This document shows, in pieces, positions 23,301 to 36,400 of a stretch of DNA of 64,000 bases. This DNA comes from Vespa crabro (lineage: Eukaryota > Arthropoda > Insecta > Hymenoptera > Vespidae). Every line of letters begins with the position of its first letter. Position 1 is the stretch's first letter. A program made the position numbers and the translations under genes. Below the pieces are notes generated by a model. The model was not told where the DNA came from, did no database searches, and saw only the letters and a program-made list of their open reading frames with translations. The DNA lies in NCBI RefSeq assembly GCF_910589235.1, contig NC_060967.1, positions 3,821,938 to 3,885,937 on the forward strand, given 5' to 3'.

Positions 23301-24760
23301 AATCGATAGAAAGTTGATCATTTTCTACTGATTAATCGAGTATGTATTTGCATTTAGCATGAAAGCTTGCGATGGGTATTTTGTTCCTTTCATTTCTTTC
23401 TTTTTTTTTTTTAATAAACGAACGAACCACGATCACAAATACATATATCATAATGCCTTGCTACCTTGCATACTTCTTCCTCACTACTATCCAGTAGATA
23501 TTAATTATTTATTAATCGCATATGCAAGATTGCTCAATATTTTTCCATCTGAACAACTACGTTCAAAAGAAAGAACAACTCGTAAAAATATTTCGCTAAC
23601 GATGTCATAATCCTTATAAGTTTTAAGCCTATCGATCGATCTAACGATCGATTTCCAGTCTATCGACTTGGAATTATAAAGAAGGAAATACTTGACTCAC
23701 TAGTTAATCTCGATAAACTCGATAACGAAAGATATTTAATACGAAAAAGAAAGAACAAAATTTCAAATATCCTACAAAGATATCAAATTACCATCGATAT
23801 TCTTAATCGACTTCCGTTACTTCGATCATTGTGGGTTCAAACAACCACAAAAGGTATATCGAACTTCCGACCGAGTCGAGTAAAAATATATTCTCTTGTC
23901 AATATTATATTCATAAATTATGTAACGTTTTGCATCGCGAAAAAAGAAAGTTTTATCTTTCGATAAATATTTTTAATATTTATATTTCTTATTATTTTTA
24001 TAAACGAGTTTATTAAAATGAAAAAATGCGATACGATATTATTTATATTTTTATAAAATAATTACTTTGATTAAATAGAATGGTATGATATCAACGATAT
24101 TCAAAATTATCAATTCGATGAATTACTTCGATGTATTGATACAAGTGTCAGATAAAACGAAAATAATAGAAATAAACGAACAAATTAATGTCCGAATGTT
24201 GAATTCTATCGTCAATTCTGTCTATCTGAGATCCGTTTTACGTAAGACTACGTGCGAACGTGTTCAATTTGGATCAACTTGAATTTAGTGGAAAACGAGC
24301 CATCTTAAAAGCCTTATCTCCTTCCTCTTTCTTTCTCTTTTGGAGATTGGACAACTTGATGATGTAACGATTTATTGCATTCCTTGCAAGGACTTTGCTG
24401 GGCCGAATGTATTCTTTTGTCAGCTTCGAACGTCAGCGATGTAAATGAATTTTTCCATGGATCAAATATTAAATGATAGCATTCTTAACCCTTTGAATAT
24501 ATAATGCATAATCGACAGATATGTCTAATATGTAGAGGCCTGATTTATTCAAATGTAACTCTTTAGATCATGAATATCATGCAATTTTTAAATGCAGTTT
24601 AAACGCAATTTCAATCATTTATTACATATTGCACCCCGTATATTATATTTATAATTAATCATTGTCTATATTTCGTATATATTATTCCGTATATAATGAA
24701 AAACATTTTTAATTTAATTATTTATAAAAAGCCTAAATTAACTCGTAAAATATTTTCCAG
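20400..24760. other. Gene-free region
   Basis: I found no exon with convincing splice sites and composition. The short frames at 22361-22561 and 24085-24282 have no domain, signal peptide or neighbour support. CpG-richer patches occur around 21660-21960 and 22200-23040, which could be regulatory sequence upstream of Val-Pro gene C. Confidence 0.55.
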
Positions 24761-24763
24761 CCG

Positions 24764-24944
24764 ATGTTGAGTCAGAGTCCGAAGGAATTGAAAAATTCAG
24801 AAGAACTGGTTCTAACGGTGACGGGACTTCGCTCGGTTCCGATGGTGAAAGTAACAAAAAGAGAAACCAAAAAAAAGAAAAACAGAAAAAAGAAAAAAAT
24901 CGATTCTTCAATATTTACTCCCGTTAGTGAGTTAAGTGCGTAGG
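24764..24944 (+). other. Possible exon, doubtful
   Basis: After the acceptor-like TTTTCCAG at 24755-24762, two frames stay open for about 57 codons. One starts DVESESEG and becomes Lys-rich; the other starts at an ATG (MLSQSPKELK) and ends in a Lys-rich stretch with stop at 24942. The stretch is richer in GC than its surroundings. No partner exon is recognisable, so it may be a chance open stretch or a conserved noncoding element. Confidence 0.2.
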
Positions 24945-25380
24945 TATTAATTGTTTATCTATATATGTGATTTTCGTCACGAAAGAGATCATTTGCCACG
25001 TGATCATTACTCGAGATACGTCCAAGAGAATTTTTGATTTATTACATATTTGACCTCACTAAACAAGTCAGTTGTTTTATGGATCATACTTATGTGGTAT
25101 GTGAGTTTACTTTCCTTCGTTAAGTGCACTTACAGAATCAAATTAAATATTATATAAACAATGTTATAATAATATTATTTATAATAATTGTTAATTTTAA
25201 ATATTATATAATGCAAATTTTATTACAAGAAAAATATTAGATGAATTTTTAAATTGAAAAATTCGAATAAAAACAATTATCCTCCCAATGCAAGTTTGCA
25301 AGTATAATAAATGATAAAAAAATTAAAATATTATTTCGTTATTTTTATTGTTTGTCTTTTTTTATTTAATTGCACATATT

Positions 25381-25434
25381 ATTTATATATTTTATTTGAA
25401 TAAATATATTTATATATTTTATTTGGATAAATAT
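25381..25434. repeat. 27-bp tandem duplication
   Basis: Two adjacent 27-base units (25381-25407 and 25408-25434) differ at one position (TTTGAATAA versus TTTGGATAA). A partial third unit follows. Confidence 0.85.
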
Positions 25435-26654
25435 ATTTATTAAACAATTTATTTCTATTTTACTTTCACGTTAAAGCGAGAAAGAGATGTCGGCAGGTGT
25501 GACGTAACGACAAAACCATAAGGTAGTTCGTAAATCAAGAAATCGACGTGAATAAATCGATCTATGGATCTACTGTAGGTCTGAATTACCTCTGGTAGGC
25601 TTTTATCAAAGTCTATCGTTTTCTAATGTGAAACCTGTTAAACGACGGTCTCGTTGACCGTCTATGGGGTCAACTTTGCGGAACAATAGCAAGGTTAACG
25701 GCAAACGTGTTTTGTATGAGTTTATCTGAATCGCGACCATGACAGAGAACTTCTTTACGATAAATTATAGACGTCTATGATATTTTAAGATTCTCGAATT
25801 TTGCCGGAGGCTTGTTTCTCGATTAAGATATATTTTCTTTCTCCTTCGCTCACCTTTTTTTCTTTTTCTTTTTTAACGCTTCAGGCTATAGATCTCATTT
25901 GGCTGGACGAAATGTTATTGGTTTTACAATCTAGGGGAAAAAAATGAAAATCTAGTCCGAAGAATCTTAAGAAAAAATTGGGTAATTGGTTCATTATTTT
26001 AATTCACCTTAGGAACTTTTAGGAACATTCATTGATGAATGCCATTGATGACACATTACCACAAAAAAAAATTAATAATTAAAAATCTTCGATTTTCCAT
26101 AGATCTTACGTGGATAATTAGAGATTAATTAATATTTTACTCATTGAGATAACGTGAAAGACAACAAAAGCAAACGTAATGTAACTACGGTTACTCGAGT
26201 ATGTTTTTTTTTTAAATCTTGGATTAAATTCGAGAGTTATAAAGTGTTTAGAATTCGTAGAATCGATCTGATGAAATCTCTTGTAATGTTTCTAACAGCG
26301 TTAGAGTTTCGAATAAATTAATACTCGTAGATTTCGATTTACGAAAGTTAAATGGTCACGTTGCAAAGACTATGTTTATTGCGTCATTGTTTGAAAAATA
26401 AATGATCATTATTTTCAAACACACACACGGATAAGTAGTTAATAAAAAATAATTAGATACTCTAGAGCAATAAATTATAGCGATTTCATCTTTAATTACG
26501 CGATTTTGGAGGATTCAAATCCGTCGAGAAATTTAATATTAATTAATTACACTAATTATGATAATTTTAATTTCGTATGATTTCTCAATAGCGGATATGT
26601 ATATAGGTACCTATATAAAAAATAGTACGACATATTACTAACGAAAAAAATATT

Positions 26655-26830
26655 CGTGTCTATCCAAGGACTCGTTCCTCCTACGGGAAATTGCACTAGT
26701 AATCAGTCCAGATTTTTTTCCCCGTTTGCAAGGTTGTCGTTTTTATGAGGAAAACACTCCATCCCTATTAGTCGATAATTTAGTGTACTATGGATATATC
26801 CTATCCCAGAGCCATAGGGGAAAGAGAAAA
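26655..26830. repeat. Dispersed repeat, copy B
   Basis: Same-orientation relative of the repeat at 3220-3395. It shares CAGT, AAGGTTGTCG, CCCTATTAGTCG, ATATCCTATCCC and CCATAGGGGAAAGAG in the same order. It has no coding capacity. Confidence 0.55.
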
Positions 26831-27105
26831 CTATAATCAAAGATTAATTTGACCGTGAAAAAAAGATAAAACGATACTTATTAGAGAGTACGTTAAAGTG
26901 CATCGATAGGATCGACATTGCAAGTGTTGCATAGTCTCTGCTTTAAACGTTGATTAACGAACGTGATAATTCGTATCAGTTACGTAACGATTATAATGCT
27001 GGTAGTTCCATAGCCTGCAACAGATGTAATAAATAATGCTAGGTTGTTAACGCATTGACTTCTATAACAATCTTGCATAAATCTAAAATTTTCAATAACG
27101 ATGAT

Positions 27106-27191
27106 AAAGAGAAGAAAGAGAAGAAAAAGAAGAACGAGCAGAAGAAGGAGAAGGAGAAAGAGAAGAAAGAGGAGAAGGAGAAGAAAAAGAA
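27106..27191. repeat. (GAA/GGA)n polypurine tract
   Basis: About 85 bases of AGAAGA/GGAGAA units. The minus strand frame across it is a pure poly-Leu artefact. Confidence 0.9.
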
Positions 27192-29280
27192 TTAGATCGG
27201 ACATTTAAAAAATGAAACATTGACTTTTCATTTGATCCAATTCATTAAATCGACGTATTTGTTTATTTAAAAAATTTATTAGCTCGTTCAGTTATAGAAG
27301 ACATTGTTTCTGATTTTTACGCTTCTCCCATTTTTTTGCTTTTAATCGAATCCGTATTTATTGTTAGAATCGTTCCGTTCCAATTCGTTGCACTCCACTT
27401 TATCGCGGCGTCCCTTTACTTTCCATTCTCTCATGTTAGTAAGATTCTAATACGATAGTAATCAATATCACGAGAAGACAAGAGAGTTTAATCGAGGAGT
27501 TGCTGAATTCTAAACAATTTATGAACGACGAAATAATTCAACAAGGCACACATTCGATAACAGGAAATACATTTTACCCGGTAGTAATCTATAGATATAT
27601 CTATAGGTAAGTTTAGTATATAACCTCTCGTTAGGATAATGATAATAATCGTTAAGTTGTTGCATTAAAACTGGTATATGACGAATTAAAAGTCATGCCA
27701 TTTTAATATTAGCTCAATGCGATGGAAGGTTCTACGCAATTACGCTCGATAAACTTTAATAAATTCAAACTTACTACGCCTTATTTTACTGTTAAATTTT
27801 TTTAAATTCCATCTATGACGTCATTAATATCAATTAATGTCGAATTTAAACAAAGAAAAAATTTATACATTCGCGTTTTTAATTCTTTTTCGATCGATTT
27901 TTATATATTCTAATTGGAAGAAAAAAGATATCTATACTTCGATTATCAGCATAAATAGATCATATTTATCTACAAAAGAATCCAACGCTAATCATCATTG
28001 ATCCAATAATAAACACGTTCATTCAGATACGATCCTCTTTTATTCTAGTTTACCTTGTATTCTCTAATACTAATCCTATTTCTCTGTCTTTTACGATTGT
28101 CCCAGATAAAACCTAACGATACGCAATACAGCTTCTTGTAAATAATGAGTACGACATAAGAGCAAGTTTCCCAAGCTCAAGCATTCTATTAATTCGATTT
28201 CGATCGTTCGAAAGGTGAGTCTAGATCTCACGGTTACTCCTCCATCGCTCTAATATCGCTGGAAGTCGTGTAGATTTTCACTATGTTCGTTAATCGATCT
28301 AAAAGTGAGGGTAAAGATCGATAGAGAGGGGATCTGGTGGAATTCGAAGGGCGAGTTGATCGAAAGGGAAATCAACTTACAAAGTCCTCTCTCTCTTTTA
28401 CGATATCGTGACATCTCATAAAATATAAAAAAAAATAATGTTGGAATACCTATTGGAATACCTATGTTGACTATAGATATATATACAAACACATTTGCAC
28501 TAATTTGTATATATTTTTTATGTTTTTTTCCAACCAATTTCAATGTGTTTAACATCGAAAGTCGATTTCTCATGTTGTCATCTCGAAGGAAATATTCGAA
28601 GGGAAGGTGTTTAATGTTCGAGATGTAAGTATATGTCTGTGTATATATGCATTCCTTGCATACGCATTCTTCGTTTTCTGATACATACGTAATATGTAAT
28701 GTGTGTCGTTATTCGTTAGAATCGTGCGTGTTACAGAAACTAGGTCGTTTCGCTCTAGAAGTAACCAATCGGTTTACGTTATCGATTGATGCACTTTCCA
28801 CTTTTCCTTTTATATCTATAATAATAAATATATTTTTTATATATCGTTCATAAATTAATTTTCCGTAGAAAATCTTCAACGATTCAGCGTTTTATAAGTA
28901 TTGATCGATCTAGATTCTTATATTTTCTTTCTCTTTTTGATAGTACTCTGATGATTGATTGGGATGACATACTATATGATAAGATCATGATTGAAATATA
29001 GGTATTCCATGAATCCTATAATCGAGCAAAACCGTTTATTTCGCTCTTGGTCGATCGATCAATCTACCGTTCCTTGGCGAAAGCGGAAGAGAAATGAATT
29101 TTCATTGGCATGCTTGGCGTTCGATCGATAAAACGACGCCATAACCGGTATTTCGTGTGTATCAAGTACTTGGACTATCAAACGATCTTTTTTATCGGTT
29201 CATTATTCTACGTAATAGAACGCATAATCGAAATAAATAAGGGAAACGTTATCGTTTCGGGTCATTTAAGAATATTCAAA

Positions 29281-29336
29281 CTCTTTTTTCCTCTCTTTCT
29301 CTCTCTCTCTCTCTCTCTGTCTTTCTTTCTTTCTCT
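29281..29336. repeat. (CT)n microsatellite
   Basis: A pyrimidine run of CT units with CTTT interruptions. Confidence 0.9.
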
Positions 29337-29534
29337 GCGTTTAAAATAAAATTTTATATAAAATTGTGTTAATTAAGAAATGGAAAAATTCGTATCGTTT
29401 CTGAAATTTCAAAATAATAATTTTTCTCTTGATAGTTTTCTTTGTCTTAATTTTCATGAATAAATAACGATGATCTCGAGTATTTAAGAAATTGAAAAGT
29501 ATATGTATTATATATTATCAGGACTTAACTTGAG

Positions 29535-29738
29535 AAAAAATTGCTCCAGTTATAAACAAGGTGGTCATTAATTCTTCGACATTGCTCGTTATTCGGGCGT
29601 GGAAAGCAGCAATTCCAGTCTGGTGAAAGAAGAGAGGCGCCGGGTCCTCTGTTCCGATTACCAGCACCATGGTGTGCCAGCACGACTTGGTTAAAAGTGT
29701 TATGTAAGTCGATAGGATTACGTGGGTAGCGAGATCTG
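29535..29738 (-). other. Possible exon or gene fragment, two open frames
   Basis: On the minus strand an acceptor-like CATCCAG precedes 29738. From there two frames remain open over about 200 bases in a stretch clearly richer in GC than its surroundings. One reads LATHVILSTYITLL and onward, hydrophobic. The other reads SRYPRNPIDLHN and later WNCCFPRPNNEQC, and stops at about 29527. A GTTAAG donor-like site lies near 29534. It sits about 750 bases downstream of the EGF-protein gene on the same strand, so an alternative last exon, an unrelated exon or a decayed gene are all possible. I recognise no family. Confidence 0.25.
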
Positions 29739-29759
29739 GATGCACGCTTCGATTATATT

Positions 29760-30045
29760 GGGTGGCACATTTTTCAGTAGGAACTCTTTTATATGTTACC
29801 TATACTAATATTTACTTTTGTAAAAATATACATTTTCATTATGGAATAATTTCATCAAATTAACGAATTGTTAATGTTATTTTTTTATTCTCTCTCTTTT
29901 TCTGTAAAGAAAAGGAAAATGTTTAAAAATGTTTGTACGACAAGTTTTAAAAAGTACAATTTTCTTCTTGACTATTCCAAATGACCATTTTAAATTTGAC
30001 GAATATAATAAAATACTAAAGTATATTCATTGAAATGTACCACCC
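29760..30045. mobile_element. Candidate 286-bp MITE
   Basis: The left end GGGTGGCACATTTTTCA and the right end, read inward, GGGTGGTACATTTCAATGA form a short inverted repeat around AT-rich non-coding sequence. Flanks are TATATT on the left and TATAGA on the right, compatible with a short TA-type duplication. Its small size and lack of a frame suggest a MITE. Confidence 0.5.
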
Positions 30046-30490
30046 TATAGATATAGTTGACTATGTACGTATCGCTAAATCGGCAGAGCGTGATCGTTGA
30101 AGCGTGACGGCGAACGTTGCAGCGCGTTGTACCCCTTTGAATACCATACATGTATGTACCATTTACAACCTAGCCGTCGAAGATAAAGTAACGATCATGA
30201 TCCGCGATGCAAGCGAATTTTGAGAAAGCGATTGCGGACGCGGAAAATCTTCGAACGATCTCTCTCACGTCGCCCACGCAGTTTACCGAACAGTTATTCG
30301 AACAAAGCTTATATCGTATTATCGTTTACCCACGTCAATTGATATAACTTTCATTTTATATATAGATATGTAGGTACATCGGATATAGGCTAAATAATAT
30401 CTAAATATGTATGCGTGTGCAATCATGAGAACGAATGATTAAATAAAAGAATAAATAAATAAATAAATAAAGAGGCAAAAGTATCGAGTT

Positions 30491-32557
30491 TCACGTCTCG
30501 TTTTCTTCATCGTCTTCGATGGATGGTGAATAGGTTGGTGACTCAGTCGGCCATTTTCCTGCTGTTGCCGAAGGATCAATGGTCGAAGGTGGATCGGTGA
30601 TCGCTATAGGGCCTAGCGGTTCGGCAGTTTCCATTTCCTCACTGACATTTCCATTTTCAACGGGTTCAGGCTTGACCGATACTCTTTGCGGATCGATTGA
30701 TAAATCTGATCCAGGATCCGGCATGGGAGGTGTCAACTCGGTAGACGGTACCGTCGTTTTAATTTGACATTGACGGCCAATGTAACCGATCGGACAAATA
30801 CACCTGTTTGTGATAATATGTAATAACATGTTTAATTCCAATGACATTGAATAATCGATAGAAATAAAGTATTGTAATATAATTATACCTGTAATCACCG
30901 TCTTCCGGTGTCATGCTGACACAAGTCCCGTTATTTCGACAGATATCAGAATGATCCTCGCAATAAGTTAATTTCTCGTCGCAAAGATCACTGGACCAAC
31001 CAGATTCGCATCTACATTCCCATGGTCTTTTACAGGAACCGTGCATACATCCTGGATATGGTACGCATTCGGTACAATTTTTACCTGTCCAACCGACACG
31101 ACATCTGCAGGTATCAGGTCGACGACATCCACCGTGTTCTTTGCTACATCCTGGCGCGCAGATGGCTGTACAAAAGGAAAATAATCTTGAGAATACGAAT
31201 ATGAATATTATGGAATATGGATATTATTAAAAACAAATCACTCACGAGTCTGACACAATAATCCAGTCCAGCCAGGCTCACATCGACACTCCAGTGGCCC
31301 TTGACAAGTTCCATGAACGCATCCTGGTAAAACAGCGCACTGTTTGCATTTTGGTCCTTGCCAGCCTAACCGGCACCTACATCAAATTTTCATGGATATT
31401 TATTTTTCAACTGTCACTTTTGTAATTCCTCATGAACGTTAAATATTTGCTTGGGCAAAGTAGGCCCTGAAAAATATTTGACTTCTCCCGATATGGTAGG
31501 CTACCTTCATTACCAACAGAAAATGATCGATGATATGGTAGAACATACCTGCATTCTCCTGGCTTGTTACAATATCCTTGACTCGATAAACAATCCTGAG
31601 CACAGATCGGTTCGGAACAGAACAATCCTTTCCATCCGGGATCACAGGCACATTCGAAACTCACGTTACACCTGATAAAGACAATCGATCGTCGTTAGAA
31701 AGAGAAGTTACTTTCCCGATTGATGGTCACGATAGTTATAGAAAATTGATATCACAGGCCGACAACGAGGGATTTGATTTCTATGAGTATCTGTTCTGTG
31801 AAAGTACTTGGACGGATTAGTAAAGATCGTTTGGTATGTCATTTAGTAATATCATTTTTTTAAAGAGAAAATTCATATAAGCAAGCAATGTACTTATGTG
31901 GGTTTACCTTCCATGCTGGCAACCAGGTAGAGCCACACATTTGTCGCATAGCTCACCGTAGAATCCGATCTTGCACCTGCATTCACCTGGACGTCGACAA
32001 AAACCTTGAAGGGGATCGCAGCCTTTTCGACAGATTGGTACATCACAAAGATCACCGGTCCAACCTATTTATGATTAAAATGATAAATTAAAGTGGTCGA
32101 TATATCTATAACTTTATCGTACCGGTCATTATGTTAGATTTATCGAAAGGTATCGTGTACTTTTTTTATCTATTTAAAAATAATGACTTACCTAGCAAAC
32201 ATTTCACTTCACCAGCTTCGTCACAAACGTAATGAGAATTTGGATGCTGAGACGCTGGAATCTCACAAGCTTGTTTCTTCCATTTTGGAACATATCTTTA
32301 ATTAATAAAAATATTTAAAAATATTTTCACAAACCACTTTGAACGATCCTAATCCTCTTAAATTTCTTTTTCCTCTCAACAAGTAGAAATTAAATGTTAG
32401 AAATATATCGAACGTACCTAGGACCAGCAGCAAAACCATAAGGTAACGTGACAAGTCCAAAAATAGTTGTTGTCCCTATGATAATTCCATTGTTCGTAGG
32501 AACAAGTTCACGGTGACCAATTAAAAGGCTTAAACAAGCAAGAATAGGAAGTAGCAT
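30491..32557 (-). CDS. Secreted EGF-repeat protein, DLK/C901-like
   Basis: Exons 32557-32418, 32295-32192, 32064-31908, 31671-31549, 31376-31246, 31165-30889 and 30803-30491 encode 414 residues. A hydrophobic N terminus (MLLPILACLSLLIG) acts as signal peptide. Residues about 82-325 hold seven EGF-like repeats in alternating pairs. One type reads IC..GC...QGFC/GYC...GECRC..G; the other reads LPGC.HG.C...ECRC.PGW. A final repeat is of NNGTC type and ends CICPIGYIGRQC. The paired pattern is that of DLK1/DLK2 and Drosophila C901. Family knowledge: such proteins are Notch-ligand relatives without a full DSL domain. The tail (327-414) is Pro/Ser/Thr/Glu-rich, ends DDEENET and has no membrane segment, so the product appears secreted. 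Confidence 0.9.
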
Positions 32558-32577
32558 CTTTGCTTGACTACCGAGTC

Positions 32578-32590
32578 AAGACTGAGGACG
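32578..32590 (-). promoter_or_regulatory. Possible initiator of the EGF-protein gene
   Basis: TCAGTC on the minus strand (32585-32580) lies 23 bases before the ATG. No TATA box is seen at the right distance, so this would be a TATA-less start. The call is weak. Confidence 0.3.
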
Positions 32591-32894
32591 AAGACGATCA
32601 AGACTTTGCTTTGGATAACGGGACCTTGTTCGAGGTCACGGCATACTTTTCTAAGAGTAAGCGTGTGTCCGTTATCGTACGAATGTGCGCGTGTCTATCT
32701 CTACATGAAACGTGTCGTCGACTTCACTGGATTTTACTATTCGTTCAGGAAGGGTCGATGAACTCGCTCAACAATCCTAAAAACGTTTATTATCTTCTTT
32801 GATCTATTCTGATATGATCAAATCATTTGCCGTTTCAGCAACTATATGAATTTTTATAATTGTTCCGATATTATTACATGTATTTTGCCATTTA

Positions 32895-32901
32895 TATACA
32901 T

Positions 32902-32946
<45 letters not shown>
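32895..32946. repeat. (AT)n microsatellite
   Basis: A long AT run lies between the EGF-protein gene and the 3' end of the next gene. The rest of 32620-33400 shows no gene. Confidence 0.95.
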
Positions 32947-32950
<4 letters not shown>

Positions 32951-33403
32951 ATAAAGATAATTACAAATTTCTTATGTAATAATTTCTTATACTTCTAGAA
33001 ATTTAAACATACAGTCAAAGTTTCTATATTTCTGAAATTATTTACATAATAATTATATTGATTATGTACAAATAAATACATAGCTTGATGCACTGACAAC
33101 GAGTGTCAGATTTCTTGTCTACGTCATAGGAACTCTTTTATACAGTCTGTTCGTTGCAAACTTGAATAAGATCAATTCATTATCTATTATAATCTACGAC
33201 GTAAAAAAATATCTCATTTTTCTATTCTAAATCTCCTGAGTAATATTTGTACGTTCATTGCCGTTTATCATATAGTCTTAGCTTGTCGACAAACAACAAG
33301 ACACATGCAACACTTAAATATCCCAAATATGTTATCGCGTTATCGACGACAATAGAGTCAATTGGGTCTGACCAAATCCTTAGTAAAGAAAAAATTATTA
33401 TAT

Positions 33404-36400
33404 TTAAACGTCTTCGACGTTTATTTTCTTCTTCCTTCTTAAAAACTTTGCGATAGTAATAGCAAAGATTATGATCACGGCGGAAATACAGGCAGCAGAG
33501 ACATCCCAGGGATACAAATCTTGGAAATTTCTCTTCACTCGTTTGACTTGGATGGAACCCGGTCTGGTATCGACCTCGATGGGGAAACTACCAGGACCTT
33601 CGTTCGATGCTATCCTTACGAGATATTTGGTACCAGGAAAAAGGGAGATTTGAACCGAGTTGGAATCTGTTACTTGATTGCCGATGAGACCTCCAGTTTC
33701 TGGTTCCCAGGATACTATATATGATTCCTTTTTTTTCGAGAACCCATCTTTCTCGATGATTAAATCTTCGAAGGAGTTGCCATTAGTCGATGGACTACCA
33801 TCGGCTTCTAGAACTTCATCGTTACGTTCGTCCTTTCTTCTGAAGAAAAATCTCCTAAAGACTTCTTCGGAAATTTGTGAATCCTCTTGGCTCCTCCATT
33901 CTGTTAAAACTTTTTCACCATATTTTTCAAGAAAGAATTGTCTTACTCTATCATTGAATCTCTTTTGTTCAAGATCTTGTTGTTTTCTAAGCTGTATCGA
34001 TACATCTTTCCACGATACAGTAGCCTCGTATAATAATCCTTCCTTCAAACACTCCAAAGTGGGCACCCACTCTTGCCAACTGTATTGCTTCATACCTTGT
34101 TCTGTGACAACAATTATCCAAGTGTCTGGTCGGAGATTTGGTACTCTTCCACCTGGATAATAACCCGTGTCTTTCCATTGTTTATGTACTTTTCGCATCA
34201 CTATGGCCACGTCGAAATTGTCCAAGTTTATTGGACCCTTTTTTGGTGCTGGTAACATCGAGGGGAGATACTTTTCTGCTACTCTCGTTTTTCGATAGGA
34301 ACATGCTATCTGACAAGCTGGACACTATAATTATAATGTAATATAATTTGTTAATACAAATGTGTGTATAATTATTTTCATAGGAACAAAATTTCCCAAT
34401 TTTATTATTTTAAATGCATATGATTGTGAAATTACAAAACATTATGCAGACCTTATTATGCGCGCGACCATCTAATTCGCAAATAAAAAATAAAAAAAGG
34501 AATAAAGTAATTTTTCTATTACTTTTAGAACAATATCGTTTCCTCTAAAAAATTTCAAATGAATCATGCATTAAAGAAAGAAATTTAACAATTTTATAAG
34601 TTTTCGTATTCGAGATAACAGAAAAAGAGATTAGAAAAGAAAGAAAAAAGAAAAAAGAAAGTAAGACTAAGCTTTTAGCCAAAAATTTTCATCTTTCCGA
34701 AAGATCGTGCATCTCTCTCGTAAACGATTTTCTACCAAAGTACGTTCGATCTTCCGTGAAAATCGACAGGTAGATGTTTCTAAGGATTCTAAGAGCACGA
34801 GACTAAACGCTCAAACGACTCGAATGCTCTCGGTCTATTTTTCGGAAGATCGAAGGATCTTTAGATTCCTACGAACTGGAGTTCTATACCAACTATGATC
34901 CTTTTTCTCTTTAAATCCCATGAGATTATTTTTGACAAGCATAAGAGATCTTTTTTCACTTCATTGCTCATCCCATCCTTAACAATTTCTTTTCTTTTTT
35001 CTTTTTTTTCTCTCTTTTCACAACATGTCGAAAATTTTTGTGAAAAAAGACATTCATTTCAAAGTCAGACAATTGGAAAGTTTATAAGAATAAATAAAAG
35101 AAACGCATACTTGAGTATAGTGTTCGCCTTCGCAAATAGTTTTACTAGTTTCCTCCCATCGTTTTTCCACGGCCTCGCAATTTTGCCAGCACTGTAACAG
35201 AGAAAAATAAGAGTGTGTTGAAGAGAAGATCGGCTCTCGAGCAAGTAAAAAGCCTTAACACAGCTAATATGTAAGAAAAAGAGTAAGGTAAAAGAATCCT
35301 GAAGAAGGAAAGAAAGAAATAAGAAACCTTAAAGGAGGCAGGCCATTGAATCAGCGGTGTGGTTGTTGAGAAGGAAAGAGAGGACGAAATCGAGAGGAAA
35401 GAATCGAGGAGAAGGATGAGGAGGAGAGGGAAGGTGGCTCGAATTAGCTCCAACCTGTTCCAGCTTAACAGGCACTGTCGTTGTTGTCTTTATATTTATT
35501 GGGGTACCCTCTCTCCTCAATTTCTTTCCTCTCCGAACGTCCCTCTTCTCTCGCCAAGAGACTTTGAACTCTTCGTTAGAAAACGCTATAGACTCTTTCT
35601 TCCCCCCTCCCACCACACCTCTCTCTGTCCGTTTATTTTGTATTGAGGATGTTTATGAAACAGCATGGGGCATCACGATTGTTTTTTATTAACTTACTAT
35701 TACTTTTTATTTATTAACTTACTATTACTATACTACTTCATATACTATGATATTGTAATACTAGATATTGCTAAAATACTAGAAATATCGTTATAAAATA
35801 TTATTATACTTTTAATGTAATTACTATTATTGTAATATTCAGGTTATATGCAATGTAGGTAATCTATTTGCATCCTTATTTTTTTTTCCATCATGAATAT
35901 TTTTAATAAATATTTATACAAATAAAATAGGTTGAAAGAAAAGGTGAAAACAAAGGGCGTAACGAAGAAAAAAGCCGTGAAAATTGGCAAGGATGGCGAG
36001 ATAATCGTCATTATAGGGGCGTTTTAGGGGTAGGTTTGCTTGGATGACATGTCCCTCGTTAAAGCATCGCTTTCTTCGTTCTTGGTTACGATTGTTATTC
36101 TAATGCAGAACCCTCTTTCTATTTTAGTATAAATATGAATGAATCGTCGTCGTCGTCGCACCTTCTTAACGCATGCGAGCGTGCACAGTAACATCGATTT
36201 CCCTTGAAATTAATGAACGCTCTCGGACATATTCCTCTTCCTCCTCTCTCTTTTTTTTTTCTTTTATTCTTTTAATTCGAAAGAGAAAGAGGAAGAATAT
36301 TCCTTTAGATGCCTACCTTTAGAGGAATTGTTATTTATAAATGAATGTAATAATTCGTGATAACGTTTGATGAATATTATCAAACTGTCTCAATCGATAT

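Larger units (their letters stand above)
24960..29515. other. Gene-free region with repeats
   Basis: AT-rich intergenic sequence. It contains the 27-bp duplication, dispersed repeat copy B, a GAA-type purine tract and a CT microsatellite. Short frames at 28250-28573, 28647-28853 and 29110-29349 show no protein-like features. Confidence 0.55.

Noticed and set aside
26980..27204. Poly-Leu frame on the minus strand
   Set aside because: Product of the GAA/GGA purine tract; no other protein-like feature.
33471..34341. Plus-strand frames over the last exon of the anosmin-like gene
   Set aside because: The minus-strand frame is long, uninterrupted and joins in phase to two further exons with a signal peptide.
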